From: Candidatus Gastranaerophilales bacterium
Lineage (GTDB): Bacteria > Cyanobacteriota > Vampirovibrionia > Gastranaerophilales > Gastranaerophilaceae
Direction: 5' to 3'
Assembly (NCBI GenBank): GCA_944326545.1
Contig: CALVEH010000005.1
Coordinates: 78,600 to 142,599, forward strand
Length of the DNA stretch: 64,000 nucleotides
Shown in pieces: positions 7,841 through 16,594 of this stretch. The notes beneath the pieces were generated by a model, which was not told the origin of the DNA, did not search any database, and was given only the letters and a program-made list of their open reading frames with translations. The translations under genes were made by a program, and so were the position numbers. Numbering within the stretch: position 1 is the stretch's first letter; every line of letters starts with the position of its first letter.

Positions 7841-9427
7841 TTATTTTTTTTGAGGTTCTGCATTTTTGCTAATCATAAATACCTCAATTTCGCCAGGTAG
7901 CAAGTCTATTTTTAGTTTAGCTTTTTCAATAGAAGGTGTTGTTGTGAATGCTAAAGGTACAATCACATCTTTTTCTTTAAGTGTTTTAATATGAATATTT
8001 GCTGCTTGGCTGTAAGCCAAATCTTTGTTTAAAACTACCAATATAGAAGAGTATCTGTAGTTAATCATATATGCAAATACTTTCGGATTGCCGCTGTTTA
8101 AGAATGTATATTCTCCGTTGTTAATTATTTCAGCAGCTTTTTGTTTGAATTGGTTAGCTACAACAAAATCAAAAATCAATTTGTTATTTTTTGCTCCTGG
8201 TTTGCGGGAGAAGTTGAATATATCAAATTTACCTTTGTGTACAAAGTAAACATCGTCATCTGTATATGATTTTGAAGCTTTTTTGTTTCCGTATTTGTAG
8301 CAGTAAGAGTCTCCTGTTTGGAATCCGTCAACAAAATATGAGTTTACAGGTAATGTAGCTTGTAACCATATAATTTCTTGTGAAAAAGGAATACCTCCTG
8401 TAATTATCGGAGAAACTTCATCGTGGGTTGCAAAACTTCCGATGACTGCTTTAGGTGTATTTTTAAGTGCGTATCCTTTTCTTATATCATTAATTAATGA
8501 TAGGTTTTTTTGAAACTCTTCTTGGGTTTTCCAGTTTTTGAAATCAAAGAAACTTCCGTACCAACCGTCAAAACCTGCTTCTAAAAGTTGATGATATGGA
8601 GTGAATGGTGCTCCGTTGGCAATTGGCTCATTCCATTTTTCAGAAGCTTCTGCAATGAAAGTAAATTCTGGGTCTTTTGATTTTGCATAAGAAATCAAAC
8701 TTTTCCAAAAGTCAAAAGGTTTTGAAGTCGCTACATCTGCTCTTATGCCATCAGCTCCTAACTTTTGAACCATATCAACATAAGCTTTGTATTCGTTGTA
8801 AAGGTCATTATTTAATGTACCGTCAGCGTTTTGAGTTTTAAATACTCTAACATCTGTCCAATCAAAAGGTACAACCGGTTTGCCGTCACTGCCTGTCATG
8901 AAAAGTTCCGGTTTTTCCAGGAATAAGTCATAAGAACCGCAGCTTGGTAAATCTACGATTACTCTAATATCTCTTTTGTGGCATTCTTTTATGAAATTTT
9001 TAGCTTCTTGTTCAACAGAAAGATTATTGTCTTTGTCGTCAAGAAGAGGGTCGATTTTTCTGAAATTTGAAATAGCATATACAGAGCCTGCTGTTCCAAG
9101 AGCTTTTACTTTTCCTGTCGGAGTGATAGGGAAAAGGTGTATTGTATTAATTCCATAAGACTTTATTTCATCGAGTCTGTTGACTGCATTAACAAAGTTG
9201 CCTTGTACTTCTCCGAGTTCCGGTTGGATAATATCATCATTGTTTTTGTCTTCTGCATTGAATGAGCGTATATTAACGGCAAGTATTGTTGCTCTGTTGC
9301 TTGTAAAAAGAGATTTTAAATCATTAAACCAAACACCGTTGTTTATTGATGCAAAAGTAGGTTGTGCACCAAACATCCCTGCTGTGATAACAAGTGTTGA
9401 CAACAGTTTTACAAATTTTTTATTCAT
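7841..9427 (-). CDS. Exported alpha-amylase family (GH13) protein with altered region I
   Basis: 528 residues with a Sec signal peptide (1-26, cut near TFA-SINN). A TIM-barrel GH13 domain follows: region II ADGIRADVA with nucleophile D231, region III FIAEASE with acid/base E260, region IV FATHDE with D336. Region I reads VIVDLPSCG, where the usual DxVxNH asparagine and histidine are missing, so substrate binding at subsite -1 must differ. An all-beta C-terminal domain ends the protein. Probably acts on alpha-glucans outside the inner membrane. Monocistronic; its stop abuts the convergent M14 gene. Confidence 0.8.
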   Translation of the reverse strand: MNKKFVKLLSTLVITAGMFGAQPTFASINNGVWFNDLKSLFTSNRATILAVNIRSFNAEDKNNDDIIQPELGEVQGNFVNAVNRLDEIKSYGINTIHLFPITPTGKVKALGTAGSVYAISNFRKIDPLLDDKDNNLSVEQEAKNFIKECHKRDIRVIVDLPSCGSYDLFLEKPELFMTGSDGKPVVPFDWTDVRVFKTQNADGTLNNDLYNEYKAYVDMVQKLGADGIRADVATSKPFDFWKSLISYAKSKDPEFTFIAEASEKWNEPIANGAPFTPYHQLLEAGFDGWYGSFFDFKNWKTQEEFQKNLSLINDIRKGYALKNTPKAVIGSFATHDEVSPIITGGIPFSQEIIWLQATLPVNSYFVDGFQTGDSYCYKYGNKKASKSYTDDDVYFVHKGKFDIFNFSRKPGAKNNKLIFDFVVANQFKQKAAEIINNGEYTFLNSGNPKVFAYMINYRYSSILVVLNKDLAYSQAANIHIKTLKEKDVIVPLAFTTTPSIEKAKLKIDLLPGEIEVFMISKNAEPQKK

Positions 9428-9488
9428 TTTTGTAACCCCTCTGCTTTTTCGAAATGTTTGTCAAAATTATACAAAACTCATTATACGA

Positions 9489-9517
9489 TTGCAACTCGAC
9501 AGCAGATGAGTTATACT
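9489..9517 (+). promoter_or_regulatory. Promoter of hpf
   Basis: TTGCAA (9489-9494), a 17-base spacer and TATACT (9512-9517), followed 20 bases later by GGAGG and the hpf ATG. Confidence 0.65.
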
Positions 9518-9548
9518 TAGTAAGTATCATTATTATTGGAGGCAATAC

Positions 9549-9914
9549 ATGCGCATTCACGTAAACGGAAAAAATATTGAAATCACTGATGCAATTAAAG
9601 CTTACACTAAGGAAAAGATTGGTAAAGTAGCTACTCATTATGACCAAATTGAAGCTATTGACGTTATGTTAACAGTAATTAAAAATCCTAGTGTTGCAGA
9701 AAACCACACAGCAGAAGTAACTTGTAAACTAGTTACAGGTTCTGTTCACGTAGCTGAAACTGCTGAGTCTATGTATGCAAGTATTGACCTTGTTGCTGAT
9801 AAATTGGCAAGACAGGTTAAAAAGTTCAAAGATAAAAATCTTGGCAAATCAAAATTAGATTCTATCAGAACAGGCGCTGTAGCAGAAGAAGTTGCTGAAG
9901 AATCAGCTGAATAA
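9549..9914 (+). CDS. hpf: Ribosome hibernation promoting factor, short form
   Basis: 121 residues of the HPF/YfiA family, which binds the decoding region of idle 30S subunits and promotes inactive ribosome dimers or stabilised 70S. The S30AE domain (MRIHVNGKNIEITDAIKAY...) covers residues 1-100. The C-terminal dimerisation domain of long HPF, found in cyanobacterial LrtA, is absent; only an Ala/Glu tail follows. GGAGG eight bases before the ATG sets the start. It has its own promoter. Confidence 0.93.
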   Translation: MRIHVNGKNIEITDAIKAYTKEKIGKVATHYDQIEAIDVMLTVIKNPSVAENHTAEVTCKLVTGSVHVAETAESMYASIDLVADKLARQVKKFKDKNLGKSKLDSIRTGAVAEEVAEESAE

Positions 9915-9939
9915 AATTGTCTGAGAAAAATTTGCGATA

Positions 9940-10013
9940 ATGAACGTGAGCAAATTTTTGAAGTGACACTTTGAAACGGTGGTAAACGGGCGGAAATGTT
10001 CAGTTTGCCGACA
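9940..10013. repeat. Partial unit of the GC-rich structured repeat family
   Basis: Within the gap after hpf. The stretch 9981-10013 (GGTAAACGGGCGGAAATG, then TTCAGTTTGCCGACAC) matches 54465-54499 beside tmRNA almost base for base by eye (GGAGTAAAGTTGGCGGAAAC...). It can form a GGC..GAAA / TTTG.CC hairpin with a GTTCA-like loop, as in the other copies. The part from 9940 is weaker. Clearly richer in G+C than the surroundings. Confidence 0.5.
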
Positions 10014-10036
10014 CTAGATTAGATTTATGTTTTTAC

Positions 10037-10076
10037 AAAAAGAGCTTGTACACGATTGGTGTTACAAGCTCTTTTT
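10037..10076 (+). terminator. Intrinsic terminator
   Basis: Perfect 14-base stem AAAAAGAGCTTGTA / TACAAGCTCTTTTT around a 12-base loop, ending in T5. It closes the hpf transcript together with the repeat unit before it. Confidence 0.9.
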
Positions 10077-10156
10077 AGTATGTAAACAACAGGGCTATTT
10101 TATAACTTTTATAATCAATTTATCGTGACAATTATCCAAGCAAAAGGAGAATTGTT

Positions 10157-11173
10157 ATGACAAAAATTGTTTATTTTGATGTTCAAGAGAATGAAACAGA
10201 TTTTTTAAAAGAACATAATGAAGGCAAATACGATTATGCTCTTACACAAGGTTCTTTAAATGACCTTAACCCTTTAAAAGACAGCTATAAAAAAGCTGAG
10301 ATAATTTCTGTGTTTACGACCTCTAGAGTTGATGAAAGAGTGTTAGGTCAGTTTGAAAACTTAAAACTTATTGCACTAAGGTCTGTAGGGTTTAATCATA
10401 TAGATTTGGAATATTGCAACAGAAATAATATTTTTGTTGTTAATACCCCAAATTATGGTAATAAAAGTGTTGCAGAGTTTGCATTCGGTTTGATGCTTGA
10501 TGTATGCAGAAAAATTACTAAATCTTATATGGACTTTAAAGATATGGAAGTTGTTCCACAAAAGCTTATAGGGTCTGAGCTAGGTGGAAAAACTGTAGGT
10601 GTCATTGGGCTTGGTGCAATCGGTAGTGAGTTTGCTAGGCTTGCTTATGGCTTTGATATGGAAATATTGGGCTATGATAAATATCCAAGATATGAACTGT
10701 CTGACCAATATAATGTCAGATTTGTGGATTTTGACACCTTGCTTGAACAGTCCGATTTTATTTCTATTCACACCCCATTAACTCCTGAAAACAGGCATAT
10801 GTTTAATGATGAAAGCTTTAAAAAAATGAAAAATTCATCAATTTTGATAAATACTGCACGTGGCGAACACATTGACACTATGGCTCTTTATAATGCCATA
10901 AGCAAAAAACAAATTGCTGGAGCGGGTCTTGATGTTGTTGAAAGTGAAGAAACCTTGTCAGACCCTGAGTATTTGATTGATATAAATAAACTCAATGAAT
11001 GTGCATTAAAACAGACTATTTTAAATACTCGTTTGCAGCAATTACCTAATGTCATAATTACCCCCCACATTGCTTATAACACTAAAGAAGCAATCTATAG
11101 AATATTAAGTACTACTATGTCTAATATAAGTGCTTTTTTAGAGGGGAATTTGCAAAATTGCGTTAATAAATAG
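10157..11173 (+). CDS. D-2-hydroxyacid dehydrogenase (D-lactate dehydrogenase type)
   Basis: 338 residues, cytoplasmic, NAD-dependent reduction of a 2-keto acid, most likely pyruvate to D-lactate. Rossmann motif VGVIGLGAIGSEFA (about 143-156), substrate arginine in INTARGEH (about 235), glutamate in DVVESEE and catalytic histidine in NVIITPHIAYNT (about 301). The length and the 'YNT' after the catalytic His fit fermentative D-LDH better than phosphoglycerate dehydrogenase. AAAGGAG sits eight bases before the ATG. Monocistronic. Confidence 0.85.
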   Translation: MTKIVYFDVQENETDFLKEHNEGKYDYALTQGSLNDLNPLKDSYKKAEIISVFTTSRVDERVLGQFENLKLIALRSVGFNHIDLEYCNRNNIFVVNTPNYGNKSVAEFAFGLMLDVCRKITKSYMDFKDMEVVPQKLIGSELGGKTVGVIGLGAIGSEFARLAYGFDMEILGYDKYPRYELSDQYNVRFVDFDTLLEQSDFISIHTPLTPENRHMFNDESFKKMKNSSILINTARGEHIDTMALYNAISKKQIAGAGLDVVESEETLSDPEYLIDINKLNECALKQTILNTRLQQLPNVIITPHIAYNTKEAIYRILSTTMSNISAFLEGNLQNCVNK

Positions 11174-11285
11174 CCTAAAAATTCTTGAAATATTACGTAT
11201 CTGTAAGATTTTGAGAAAATTGTTTGTATTGGTTTTTTGTTCATGATAAGCTTTCTTTTACGAGAAAACCATAAGGAGCAAAAAA

Positions 11286-11582
11286 GTGAGAAAATACGAA
11301 TTACTTTCAATTATTAAACCTAATATGGATGCAGAAGAAGCAGATAAAGTAATAGCTAAGATTGAAGAAGCTGTTAAAGCTTTAGGCGGTAGCGTTACTT
11401 CTACTGACAAAATGGGCAGAAAAAAATTGGCTCATGACATCCAAAACTTCAGAGACGGACATTATGTTGCACAAAAACTTGAATTAGCACCTGAAAAAGT
11501 TGCTGAGTTCAAAAGACAATTGAGCTTAAATGACAACATTTTAAGAACAATGTTTATGGAACAATCAAAAGTTAGCGCATAG
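11286..11582 (+). CDS. rpsF: 30S ribosomal protein S6
   Basis: 98 residues, normal for S6, which pairs with S18 in the 30S platform. Typical opening MRKYELLSIIKPN and the GRKKLAHDIQN region are visible. A GTG start at 11286 is chosen because AAGGAG lies seven bases before it. First gene of the conserved rpsF-ssb-rpsR operon. The 112-base leader shows no S6:S18-binding motif that I can identify. Confidence 0.97.
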   Translation: MRKYELLSIIKPNMDAEEADKVIAKIEEAVKALGGSVTSTDKMGRKKLAHDIQNFRDGHYVAQKLELAPEKVAEFKRQLSLNDNILRTMFMEQSKVSA

Positions 11583-11605
11583 TCAGGAAAATTAGGAGAT
11601 AATAA

Positions 11606-12007
11606 ATGAGCTTAGCTAAAGCAGTTATATCTGGTACGGTATATAGAGCACCCGAAAAACGTTTTACTTCAAACAACGTTCCTATTTCTGCGTTTGCTTT
11701 AAATATCTCCGAAACTGAAGAAACATTGGTTAGAGTTATTGCTAAAGGCAATCTTGCTCAAACTGTTGAAGATTCTATCAACAAGGGTGACAGGGTTGTT
11801 GTTGAAGGCAGACTTCAAAACAATACGGTGAAAGGCGAAGACGGCTCTGAAAAAAGAATAGTAGAGATTGATGCATTCGCAATGGAAAAACTTGGCGGTG
11901 GCTCAGTTTCTGCTCCATCTTCTAAACCTTCACCAGATTCATTAGTCCAATTTGGACAAACCGATTTCTCGGACGACTTGATAGGCGAGGACGAAATCCC
12001 GTTTTAA
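11606..12007 (+). CDS. ssb: Single-stranded DNA-binding protein
   Basis: 133 residues. OB-fold domain (1-105) followed by a short Ser/Pro linker and the acidic tip GEDEIPF that recruits repair and replication partners (canonical DDDIPF). Located between rpsF and rpsR as in most bacteria. The domain is shorter than usual around the first beta strands, but the partner-binding tip is intact. Confidence 0.95.
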   Translation: MSLAKAVISGTVYRAPEKRFTSNNVPISAFALNISETEETLVRVIAKGNLAQTVEDSINKGDRVVVEGRLQNNTVKGEDGSEKRIVEIDAFAMEKLGGGSVSAPSSKPSPDSLVQFGQTDFSDDLIGEDEIPF

Positions 12008-12062
12008 GAGTTAGTTCGGGCGCAAACGCCACGTTACAGATTAAATAGAAAAGGAAAAAACA

Positions 12063-12293
12063 ATGGCAAGACCACAAATCGACAAAAACAAAAGAAAAAG
12101 CTGCAATTTCTGTGCAGATAAAGTTGAAGTTATCGACTACAAAGATGCACAAAAAATTAGAAGATATTTAACAGAAGCAGGTAAAATCCTTCCTAGAAGA
12201 ATTACAGGAACTTGCGCTAAACACCAAAGAATGTTAGCAAGAGCTGTTAAAAAAGCTAGAGAAGCTGCTTTAATCAATTATGTTTACGACTAA
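12063..12293 (+). CDS. rpsR: 30S ribosomal protein S18
   Basis: 76 residues. Contains the family core [20 protein letters not shown] and [22 protein letters not shown], which packs against S6 on the 30S platform. AAAGGAA precedes the ATG. Last gene of the operon; a terminator follows. The 55-base ssb-rpsR gap holds a small GGCGCAAACGCC-type hairpin. Confidence 0.97.
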   Translation: MARPQIDKNKRKSCNFCADKVEVIDYKDAQKIRRYLTEAGKILPRRITGTCAKHQRMLARAVKKAREAALINYVYD

Positions 12294-12315
12294 TAAGTTG
12301 CAAAATAATTTGAAT

Positions 12316-12347
12316 AAAAAAGACACCTTTATGGGTGTCTTTTTTTT
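12316..12347 (+). terminator. Intrinsic terminator of rpsF-ssb-rpsR
   Basis: AAAAAAGACACC / GGTGTCTTTTTT stem with a short loop and T8. Confidence 0.9.
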
Positions 12348-12391
12348 GATACAATTTTATTATCTCAGGGTGTTTAGAAAGATTTTGAATT

Positions 12392-14365
12392 ATGAAAGAA
12401 ACTGTTTATACATTAACCGATAAAATTGATAACGATTTAGCTTGTACTTGTCTTTCAGAACAAGAAAGGTCTGAAATAGTTCGTGAGTTAAAGCCGTTGT
12501 TGAGTAAAGATGCGATAGTCCTTGCTCAAATTAATCCAACGTCAGGTGATGTTAGAGGTAATGCGCTAAAAGCCTTTGAGTGGATTAAATGGGCTCAAAA
12601 ATTAGAAGTTAATGCAATAGTTTTTCCTGAAATGTATTTGATTGGTTATCCTATTGGGGATTTTATAGACAGATTCCCTCTTGTTGTTGAAGAAAATATT
12701 GAGTGGCTAGAAGTGTTAGCTAAAAAAACTGATGATAAAACAAAGGTAATAATTGGCTTTGTTGAGTTTAATAAAAGCAAAAAGGGTAAGAAATATTATA
12801 ATTCTATTGCCGTGTTGGCAGGCGGTAAAATAGAGCGAGTTATCAGAAAATCATTGTTACCAAATTATGCAGAATTTAATGATTACAGACACTTTGAACC
12901 AGCACCCGTTGACAGTTTAAACAGAATTACAAATATAGGTGACGACAAAGCAGGTATAATTGTTTGCGAAGACGGATGGAATGATTTTGATTTCTTTGAT
13001 AAAAATCTTTATTCCGTTGACCCTGTGGAAGTTGTTGTAAATGAACAGCATCCTGATTTCCTTTTAAACTGTTCATCTTCTATAACAAGAGCAAAAAAAG
13101 AACAGTTAAAGCACAATATGTTAGGATTTGCTGCTAAAAAACACGCTACTCCTATCGTTTATGTAAATCAGGTTGGGTCAAACGAGTGTGTTTCATTTGA
13201 AGGTGCTTCAAGAGTTTACGACAAAGACGGAAAACTTGTTGCTATGGCAAAATCTTATAGTGAACAGTTTTTCATTGTTTCACCAACAATGGGCGGAAAA
13301 ATTTCTCCTTTACCTAACGGTTTGGAAAAAACATTGAATTCTCAAAAAGCGTTCACTTTGGATCATGAGCCTGATTTAGAAAGGACATATTTAACAATAG
13401 TTCAATCGATAAGAGATTATTTTAAAAAGACCGGCTTTAAAAGAGCTGTATTGGGACTTTCAGGCGGTCTCGATTCTACAGTAAGTGCTGTGCTTTTGGC
13501 TGATGCATTGGGTGCTGAAAACGTTTTTGGCATAAGTATGCCGTCTAAAATAACAAGTGTGGAAAGTAAAAACGATGCCCGTGAGTTGGCTGAAAATCTT
13601 GGGATTAATTTTACTGAAGTTTCGATAAAGGATATGTTTGATTCGACAAGAAGCAAATTTGACGAAGTATTTGATTCCATTGACGCTCAATGGAATTGCA
13701 GATATAAAGAATGTTTTACAAATGATAATATTCAGGCCCGTTCTAGAGCATTGATTTTATGGGGTGTTGCAAATGAGTTTCAATCTTGTTTGCCGATTGC
13801 TACATCTGATAAGTCTGAGCTTTATATGGGGTATGCAACAATAAACGGCGATATGTCAGGCGGGTTTGCTCCTTTAGCTGACGTTTCAAAGACTAAGCTT
13901 TTTGCCCTTGCCAGATGGCTGAATAAAAACAGAGCTGAAAAAAATGCTATTCCTGAGGCTATTATAGCGAAACGTCCAGGGGCTGAGCTTGCTATTAACC
14001 CTAAAACAGGCAAGCCATTGTTAGCTGAAGAAGCTCTTATGCCATACGAGTTTTTGGATGAGGTTATTTGGCGTGTTGAAAACTTGCAACAAACAATCGG
14101 TGATATGATGCAAGCAGAATTTTTACATGAGAAGCATCTTGCTCAAGAAGGTACTCCTCTGAGCAAAGAGCAAAAAATGGAGTGGCTGAAAAAATTCTTT
14201 AGAAGAATGTCAACATCTTTATACAAATGGACAATAATGCCGCCTTCTCCGATTGTTGACGCTCGTTCAATTAATAAAGCTGAATACAGACATCCTGTTA
14301 TAGCTTCAAAAATAAACTATAACAAAACCACTTTTGAAGAAAAGTTGCAAGAATTATCAAAATAA
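12392..14365 (+). CDS. nadE: Glutamine-dependent NAD+ synthetase
   Basis: 657 residues. Converts deamido-NAD+ to NAD+ using glutamine nitrogen and ATP. The N-terminal nitrilase-like glutaminase domain has the triad E80 (FPEMYLIGYP), K153 (RKSLLPNY) and C192 (IIVCEDGW). The C-terminal synthetase domain has the PP-loop LGLSGGLDST (354-363) and the KSELYMGYAT region. The length matches the long two-domain form. Monocistronic; its stop overlaps a hairpin shared with mtnA. Confidence 0.96.
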   Translation: MKETVYTLTDKIDNDLACTCLSEQERSEIVRELKPLLSKDAIVLAQINPTSGDVRGNALKAFEWIKWAQKLEVNAIVFPEMYLIGYPIGDFIDRFPLVVEENIEWLEVLAKKTDDKTKVIIGFVEFNKSKKGKKYYNSIAVLAGGKIERVIRKSLLPNYAEFNDYRHFEPAPVDSLNRITNIGDDKAGIIVCEDGWNDFDFFDKNLYSVDPVEVVVNEQHPDFLLNCSSSITRAKKEQLKHNMLGFAAKKHATPIVYVNQVGSNECVSFEGASRVYDKDGKLVAMAKSYSEQFFIVSPTMGGKISPLPNGLEKTLNSQKAFTLDHEPDLERTYLTIVQSIRDYFKKTGFKRAVLGLSGGLDSTVSAVLLADALGAENVFGISMPSKITSVESKNDARELAENLGINFTEVSIKDMFDSTRSKFDEVFDSIDAQWNCRYKECFTNDNIQARSRALILWGVANEFQSCLPIATSDKSELYMGYATINGDMSGGFAPLADVSKTKLFALARWLNKNRAEKNAIPEAIIAKRPGAELAINPKTGKPLLAEEALMPYEFLDEVIWRVENLQQTIGDMMQAEFLHEKHLAQEGTPLSKEQKMEWLKKFFRRMSTSLYKWTIMPPSPIVDARSINKAEYRHPVIASKINYNKTTFEEKLQELSK

Positions 14366-14395
14366 GCTTTTGGTTATAAACCAAAAGCTTTTTTA
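14364..14395. terminator. Bidirectional terminator overlapping two stop codons
   Basis: AAGCTTTTGGTT / AACCAAAAGCTT stem with a 3-base loop and T-runs. It spans the end of nadE and the end of convergent mtnA. Confidence 0.85.
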
Positions 14396-15438
14396 ATAGA
14401 TTCGTTATAAGGCGGATAAAGCACGCCTTTTTCTGTGATAATTCCTTTTATAAGACTTGCCGGAGTTACGTCAAAACCAGGGTTTATTACGTTAATACCT
14501 TCAGCGCATACAGCTTTGCCGTTAATGTGAGTAACTTCCTCGTGGCTTCTTTCTTCTATTGGTATTTCTTTACCTGTTTCTATAGATGTATCGATTGTAG
14601 ATAAAGGTGCTGCTATATAGAAAGGAACATTGTGGTAATTTGCTACAATTGCAAGGTTGTAAGTTCCTATTTTGTTTGCAGTATCTCCGTTTGAGGCGAT
14701 TCTGTCAGCACCAACAACAACCATATCTATCATACCTTTGTTCATAAAGTATCCGCTCATACCATCTGTAATGAGGGTTACTGGTATTCCATCCATAGCA
14801 AGTTCAAATGTTGTTATTCTTGCACCTTGTTGACGCGGTCTTGTCTCGTCTGCAAAAACTTGTATTGTGTTATCGTTTGCAAAAGCAGATCGAACAACAC
14901 CGAGTGCTGTACCATAGCCTACAGTAGCAAGTGCACCTGCGTTGCAGTGAGTGAGAATTGTTGCTCCTTTTTTAGGAACGAGTTCAGCTCCAAAGTCACC
15001 GATTTTTTTGTTAATTTCTATATCTTCGTTTTCAAGCTTAATTCCGTGTTCAATAAGCATTTGAACCATTTCATTTACAGATTTGTTGCTGTCTTTTATG
15101 AAATCAAATTGCTTATCAACTGCCCACATAAGGTTTACTGCTGTAGGACGTGAGCTTTTTAAGTATTCAGCTTTTTCTTTTAATTCTTTTAAAAACGTGT
15201 CTTTGTTTTGTGTTTTTTGTGCAATTTCAAGAGCAGCAAGAGCCATACCGTGTGCGCCGGCAATGCCTATTGCAGGGGCGCCTCTTACTATCATAGTTTT
15301 TATTGCATTGTACATATCATCAGATGTTGTTATATCAACAAGTTTGTACTCGTAAGGTATAACAAGCTGATCCACCATTCTTGATACGTTTTTATCTTTA
15401 ATCCATTCTATAGTTTTTATTTTTGACTTAAAATCCAT
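14374..15438 (-). CDS. mtnA: Methylthioribose-1-phosphate isomerase
   Basis: 354 residues. Isomerises 5-methylthioribose-1-phosphate to the ribulose form in methionine salvage; some homologues act on 5-deoxyribose-1-phosphate. Family motifs: MIVRGAPAIGIAGA, THCNAGALATVGYGTALG with the catalytic Cys, ETRPRQQGARIT and VVGADRIASNGDTANKIGT with the catalytic Asp. No other salvage gene is adjacent; upstream lies a small membrane protein, 20 bases away. Confidence 0.93.
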   Translation of the reverse strand: MDFKSKIKTIEWIKDKNVSRMVDQLVIPYEYKLVDITTSDDMYNAIKTMIVRGAPAIGIAGAHGMALAALEIAQKTQNKDTFLKELKEKAEYLKSSRPTAVNLMWAVDKQFDFIKDSNKSVNEMVQMLIEHGIKLENEDIEINKKIGDFGAELVPKKGATILTHCNAGALATVGYGTALGVVRSAFANDNTIQVFADETRPRQQGARITTFELAMDGIPVTLITDGMSGYFMNKGMIDMVVVGADRIASNGDTANKIGTYNLAIVANYHNVPFYIAAPLSTIDTSIETGKEIPIEERSHEEVTHINGKAVCAEGINVINPGFDVTPASLIKGIITEKGVLYPPYNESIKKAFGL

Positions 15439-15458
15439 TCCTTAGTTCCTTTATAAAT

Positions 15459-15935
15459 TTATTCTTCTATTTCAATATCAGTTTTTGTTTCATCAGGTTT
15501 TGCTTCAAGTTGGTTATATACAAACATTGTAACCATACCTGTGAATGCATTTAACAAAGAATTCAACAATGCTACAAAGAAAACTGACATAATAAGGACA
15601 AAAAATCCTGAACGAAACAGCATGCTGACTCCAAGATAAAAAGAACCTTTATAGATTAATGCAATAATCGTAGCCAATGGTATAAATGATACGGAAAAAC
15701 CTAAAAATGAAATAAAACCGATTATTGCACCGTACATAGCACCTTGTTTTATATCAAGTATTCCAATCATTTCCATCTTTTTCATATAGTACAATATTGC
15801 CGGTGCGGATAGTATTAACAATGCAAAAAATGAGAAATTGCAAATAAACGGTATTATCGTTAATACACCTAATACCAAACCGAGAATTGCTGATAATATA
15901 CACATTTGTTTAAATAAAAGTTCTTTTAAAAGCAT
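15459..15935 (-). CDS. Hypothetical four-helix inner-membrane protein
   Basis: 158 residues with four hydrophobic segments (about 13-34, 36-52, 62-90 and 105-135) and a soluble acidic tail ending in DIEIEE. No signal peptide or catalytic motif. The arrangement resembles Yip1/DUF-type small membrane proteins, but I cannot assign a family. GGAAG lies before the ATG. It lies between ruvC and mtnA on the same strand. Confidence 0.65.
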   Translation of the reverse strand: MLLKELLFKQMCILSAILGLVLGVLTIIPFICNFSFFALLILSAPAILYYMKKMEMIGILDIKQGAMYGAIIGFISFLGFSVSFIPLATIIALIYKGSFYLGVSMLFRSGFFVLIMSVFFVALLNSLLNAFTGMVTMFVYNQLEAKPDETKTDIEIEE

Positions 15936-15982
15936 TTTTTCTTCCTTTTTTGTTTGTATAGTTATATTTTATAATAAAGTTA

Positions 15983-16480
15983 TCAAGATATACATCTTAG
16001 TTCAACTTCATAGTTTCTTGCGTGGCATACGGCAATAGCTATTGAGTCCACTGTGTCGTCAAGTTTGGGCCAAACATTTCCGTTTGTTTGAACCATCTGT
16101 CTTACAGCTTCTGCTACCTCTTGCTTTTCTGCTCGTCCATATCCTGTAATAGTCTGTTTTACGACTATTGGTGTGTATTCGTAAGCCTTTACATCGTATT
16201 TTTCAAGAGTCATAAGAATAATTCCTCTTGCTTGCGCTACAGGAATTATTGTTTTCTGGTTCTTGAAAAAATATAGCTTTTCAACACCAGCGCAGTCAGG
16301 TTTGTATGTCTTTATAATTTCTTCCATATCTTGGGAAATTTCTAAAAGACGTCCTGCATCCGATTTGTTTTTGTCTGTTTGTATTGACCCTGATGCAACA
16401 AGATTGTAAGTATCATCAATGACATCAATGATACTGTATCCCACTATAGCTATTCCGGGGTCAAGTCCTAATATTCTCAT
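15983..16480 (-). CDS. ruvC: Holliday junction resolvase RuvC
   Basis: 165 residues. Endonuclease that cuts four-way junctions in recombination. RNase H-like motifs: D7 in LGLDPGIAIVGY, E67 in GVEKLYFF, and the D142/D145 pair in LDDTVDSIAIAVCHAR. All four acidic catalytic residues are present. The C-terminus ends soon after the last helix. ruvA and ruvB are not in the window. Confidence 0.95.
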   Translation of the reverse strand: MRILGLDPGIAIVGYSIIDVIDDTYNLVASGSIQTDKNKSDAGRLLEISQDMEEIIKTYKPDCAGVEKLYFFKNQKTIIPVAQARGIILMTLEKYDVKAYEYTPIVVKQTITGYGRAEKQEVAEAVRQMVQTNGNVWPKLDDTVDSIAIAVCHARNYEVELRCIS

Positions 16481-16594
16481 AAGTATAATTATAGTGTATA
16501 GATATCGAAAAACAAATTTGTATTATTTTGAAATATAAAACTGTTTTTTGCTGTATTATTATAATAAGTGTTTACCAAAAAGTAGAGAGTTGTT

